This document shows, one piece after another, positions 8,071 through 10,224 of a DNA stretch of 10,224 nt (its first letter is position 1; each line of letters begins with the position of its first letter). A model generated the notes under the pieces. It saw only the letters and a program-made list of their open reading frames with translations. It did not search any database and was not told the origin of the DNA. The position numbers and the translations under genes are program-made. The DNA is from Russula earlei (lineage: Eukaryota; Basidiomycota; Agaricomycetes; Russulales; Russulaceae), in assembly GCA_025769875.1 (NCBI GenBank), contig JAGFNK010001361.1:1-10224 (forward strand). The letters are read 5' to 3'.

Positions 8071-8456
8071 TGTTGAACCGGAACCCGAACGGATCAAAGA
8101 AGGCGAAGACCTTCATACAAGGTTCAAGATCCGCTCATAGATGTTACGTGTTAGACAGAACTTTAGTATATGCGCTTATGGCAATAGGGATTACGCATAG
8201 TACGCTATCTATCACAAGATGCAGCCTTATGCTGCGTCTAGAACGTTTCCACATCACGCGTCACTTAATGCGCGATATAGTGGACACCTGTAGTCACCTC
8301 TTTTGGACTTAGGAACAGCCCTGGGTCATAGAGGTATAAATACCATACTTGTAGACGAGTATACATATCGCTCTACACCCCAATATCACTTGAGCATTAG
8401 CACAACCTCTAAGGTGGGTTGCTTGGCCTGTTAGCTGCGCTCTATGCTGCGCAACA
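8071..8456 (+). repeat. 3' LTR of the copia element (386 bp)
   Basis: Identical to 2607-2991 by eye except for one extra A at 8190. It carries the same TATAAATA (8335-8342) and the same hairpin (8218-8238). It ends CAACA, followed by the second GTACC. Confidence 0.97.
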
Positions 8457-8461
8457 GTACC
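8457..8461. repeat. Target-site duplication of the copia element, right half
   Basis: GTACC, identical to 2602-2606. Removing the copia element and one copy gives an uninterrupted sequence that aligns with the inverted copy near 9201-9230. Confidence 0.93.
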
Positions 8462-8509
8462 AGGTGGGGACTGGTAGGTGTTGCAAGAGACAAAGGCGAA
8501 GGCTGGAGG
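8457..8509 (-). mobile_element. Left unknown element: primer-site hairpin and 31-bp LTR stump
   Basis: On the minus strand, 8479-8509 reads CCTCCAGCC through TTGCAACA and matches the end of the right copy's LTR (two differences in the last 23 bases). It is followed at 8458-8476 by a TACCAG / CTGGTA hairpin with a 7-base loop, also present in the right copy. The stump ends exactly where TGTTACGAACC of the right LTR begins. The rest of this LTR is not in the window. Confidence 0.65.
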
Positions 8510-8773
8510 TGTTACGAACCAAGGCCAAGTCCTGGCCAAGGATTGTCCTATTTTACTCAAGAAAGACCACCCTCACTTTGCATTGCCGACTCCCTTCCAT
8601 TTTCTGGGCTATCCCTCCTGCGGTACAAGATATTGCTATTGCAAAAGCACTCTAACACGACCAGGCACCGGTTTCCTAATCGGGTAATCATCGCGTGGCA
8701 GCCACATGGCCACCCAGCCACCATGGACCCGAAACAGCGGCACAAACTCTTAGAAACTGTTGCATAAATCATC

Positions 8774-8874
8774 TGACGTCATCAAGGCTCCAATGACATC
8801 ATGGCTGACTGAGCGACTCCACAGTGACCTCATAGGCTCACTAAGCGCCCCACAGTGACATCATAATGACGTCA
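8774..8874 (+). promoter_or_regulatory. Cluster of five CRE-like (TGACGTCA) sites
   Basis: TGACGTCA occurs at 8774-8781 and 8867-8874, TGACATCA at 8794-8801 and 8856-8863, and TGACCTCA at 8825-8832. The octamer TGACGTCA is the classic ATF/CREB bZIP site. Start-to-start spacings are 20, 31, 31 and 11 bases, near whole helical turns. Part of the array is a degenerate repeat of about 31 bases around CTCCACAGTGACCTCAT and CCCCACAGTGACATCAT. The cluster lies upstream of the TATA box, as an upstream activating region would. Confidence 0.65.
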
Positions 8875-9010
8875 TCGCTCCACAATGATCAGTAATGCGC
8901 TCAGTAAGCCTGAAACTTGGCATAAGCAAGTTTATGCCTCTGTAGTCCTATTGGATGGTACCAAAGAGTCTAGAATAGTCCCAGTGCTTTGTAATCGACC
9001 CTGTCTACTG

Positions 9011-9017
9011 TATATAA
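9011..9017 (+). promoter_or_regulatory. TATA box in the right LTR
   Basis: TATATAA lies in a CTGTATATAAGCCCC context about 140 bases downstream of the CRE cluster. A transcript starting near 9040 would give an R-U5 of about 160 bases. The start is inferred. Confidence 0.6.
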
Positions 9018-9199
9018 GCCCCAATGAAGCATGGCAGTCGTCAGACTGTCCATTTGTGATACTCTCCACTTCCTGGGTACTCCCCTGCGACTGCTCAGTC
9101 TAAAGCCTTCCCTCGTCTTCAAGGTACTCTTCAACGACCGCCTTGTTTAAAGTCCCTCGCTGCACTGGCTTCTGCTCTTCGCCTCTGCCTCTTGCAACA

Positions 9200-9230
9200 C
9201 ATACCAGTCCCCATCTGGTATCTTCTAGTC
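9200..9230 (+). other. Hairpin and possible primer-binding site after the right LTR
   Basis: ATACCAG (9201-9207) and CTGGTAT (9215-9221) form a perfect 7-bp stem with a 7-base loop. The left copy keeps the structure with a different closing base. The TGG at 9216-9218 could begin a primer site (TGGTATC) for a tRNA ending in TACCA, but it is about 16 bases from the LTR end and I could not match a specific tRNA further in. Confidence 0.4.
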
Positions 9231-9375
9231 GTTTGGCTCGTCCTCCTGTTCAACGCCGTTTACGCCGCGTACCATCTGTTCCGACCCCTGCCCACCTGCT
9301 CCTGAGTCCTTAGTGATCAGCAGTACGTGTCTTGACATCTGGACAGTCTCTCATCATCCCTGTATTGACCAGCCA
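9231..9375 (+). other. Leader of the right unknown element
   Basis: Homologous in inverted orientation to the leader of the left copy. No complete gene is seen. Confidence 0.45.
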
Positions 9376-10224
9376 ACGCTCAAGTGTCCACTCCTAACTC
9401 CCCCACTTTGGTTAACACCTCCTTACGCCTCCCTTCTCCTCTGCAACCTACCCCACGCACCGCCCTTCGCATCCTCACTGAAGACATCGACCCGGTCGAC
9501 ACCCTCCTCACCCCTCAGCCTCTTGTACTCCCCAACGGCTCCCCCATCGTCTCCTACCACTGTCCAGCCTGTTCCAGACAACTTTGTCCCTGTCGGCACT
9601 CCCCCTCCTGCGCAGAACGAGCAACAGCAAGCGGACCGTCCTCCCTTACCTGAAGGCTTCCTCGACCGTCCCCCTTGCACAGTATTTCGCTTCCATCCGC
9701 ACCAGTACTTCGTCCTCCCTACCACCAATCGTCACCAAGAGCAGTGGCGTCCCCTCCACGACTTGAATCATCAAGACTACCTTGGACGCATCCTACCTCA
9801 GACCAGTTAGCTCGTCGCGCATTCACAGACACCTTCACTACCGCCTTTCGTGCACGCATCGTCCACACTTTTGCGGTAGAACCCTCCAACACTGCCCTTG
9901 CCACCCAGTACAATCTCACCCCCTTCGGCATCTGCTCCAACGTCGGGATATACGCCCCGGACGCTGACTTTCCCCTTGGACGCATCGCTTACATTTTTAA
10001 CACCTCGTTATTTAGGAAACTACTTACCTTGCCTGCTATTTACCGCCCTGCTTACGAGGGCTCGTTTTGCTTATCTATCGTACACGACTTCTTGGACGGA
10101 CGTCTCGCTTTCGCATACGGCTACTTACCTTCGAGGAGAACAGTAACCGCGTGTCCCTACGCCCACTATTCGACTTATACAGTCGACACCATCCGCTTTA
10201 ACCCCCAGCTGACTTCGCTTTGCT
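9376..10224 (+). pseudogene. ORF1 of the right unknown element, frameshifted, runs off the window
   Basis: This matches the left ORF1 residue for residue in long blocks (for example PTLVNTSLRLPSPL and RPPLPEGFLDRPPC). The codon equivalent to the left ATG is ACG at 9376-9378, so the start appears lost. Against the left copy I see a missing A near 9383, a surplus C near 9503, a missing C near 9791, a missing base near 10129 and a surplus C near 10163. From about 9792 a long open frame runs to the window end without an ATG. It includes 24 codons at 9952-10023 that are absent from the left copy. No enzyme motif is seen. The function is unknown, and a Gag-like role is only suggested by its position. 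Confidence 0.55.

Larger units (their letters stand above)
2607..8456 (+). mobile_element. Complete Ty1/copia LTR retrotransposon
   Basis: The 5.85-kb element has, in order, a 5' LTR, a primer-binding site, Gag, protease, integrase, reverse transcriptase, RNase H, a polypurine tract and a 3' LTR. Integrase before reverse transcriptase is the defining gene order of Ty1/copia (Pseudoviridae). The LTRs begin TGTTG and end CAACA, and a 5-bp duplication flanks the insertion. The LTRs differ by only one base, which implies a very recent insertion, yet the gag-pol frame is interrupted many times. It sits inside an older element of another family. It is either a copy mobilised by an intact relative or an intact element with sequence errors. 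Confidence 0.97.
8510..9199 (+). repeat. Putative 690-bp LTR of the right unknown element
   Basis: It begins TGTTACG and ends TTGCAACA, so the ends form short inverted TGTT / AACA borders. It contains a CRE-site cluster and a TATA box about 185 bases before the end. The end is supported by the homologous boundary in the left copy, and the start by the abrupt switch from the left LTR stump. Only one copy is visible, so the limits are inferred. I see no ORF of note in it. Confidence 0.6.
8510..10224 (+). mobile_element. Right copy of the unknown LTR-type element (5' part, runs off the window)
   Basis: It consists of a putative LTR, a hairpin and possible primer site, a leader and ORF1. The internal part aligns in inverted orientation with 1680-2606. 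It starts with TGTTACGAACC immediately next to the LTR stump of the left copy. The 3' LTR is outside the window, so full-element structure cannot be shown here. Confidence 0.6.

Noticed and set aside
8070..8312. 80-codon frame across the polypurine tract and 3' LTR
   Set aside because: The same text occurs in the 5' LTR as a 68-codon frame. It is LTR sequence read by chance, and the one-base LTR difference changes its frame.
8774..8874. CRISPR-like or satellite array
   Set aside because: The units are few, degenerate and of unequal spacing, and are better explained as transcription-factor sites in an LTR.

Overview
The window is a nest of LTR retrotransposons from a eukaryotic, probably fungal, genome. 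A basidiomycete (Agaricomycete-like) host is my best guess from the style of the copia Gag and from TGTTACGAACC-type LTR ends, but no host gene is present to confirm it.

Layout. (1) Bases 1-2606, read on the minus strand, are the internal part of an element of a family I do not recognise: a leader, a proline-rich ORF1 (start 2444, stop 1583), a short gap with two AATAAA motifs, and a broken ORF2 (1512 to 10). (2) Bases 2607-8456 are one complete Ty1/copia element on the plus strand: 385-bp and 386-bp LTRs that differ by a single base, a GTACC target duplication, a primer site matching the anticodon arm of initiator tRNA-Met, Gag, protease, integrase, reverse transcriptase, RNase H and a polypurine tract. 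The copia element split the left element just downstream of that element's LTR end. (3) Bases 8457-8509 are the other side of the left element: the rest of its leader start and a 31-bp stump of its LTR. (4) From 8510 to the end of the window is a second copy of the unknown family on the plus strand: a putative 690-bp LTR with five CRE-like sites and a TATA box, a small hairpin, a leader and ORF1, running off the window. The second copy begins exactly where the left copy's LTR stump ends, so it appears to have jumped into the LTR of its own relative in opposite orientation.

The copia enzymes keep their signature motifs (protease DSG, integrase D-D-35-E, RT YVDD, RNase H D-E-D), but the reading frame changes at least seven times. 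Every change I can assign is one surplus base (+1), although the LTRs are almost identical. The two unknown-family copies are also frame-disrupted. No complete host gene, rRNA, tRNA or CRISPR array is visible.
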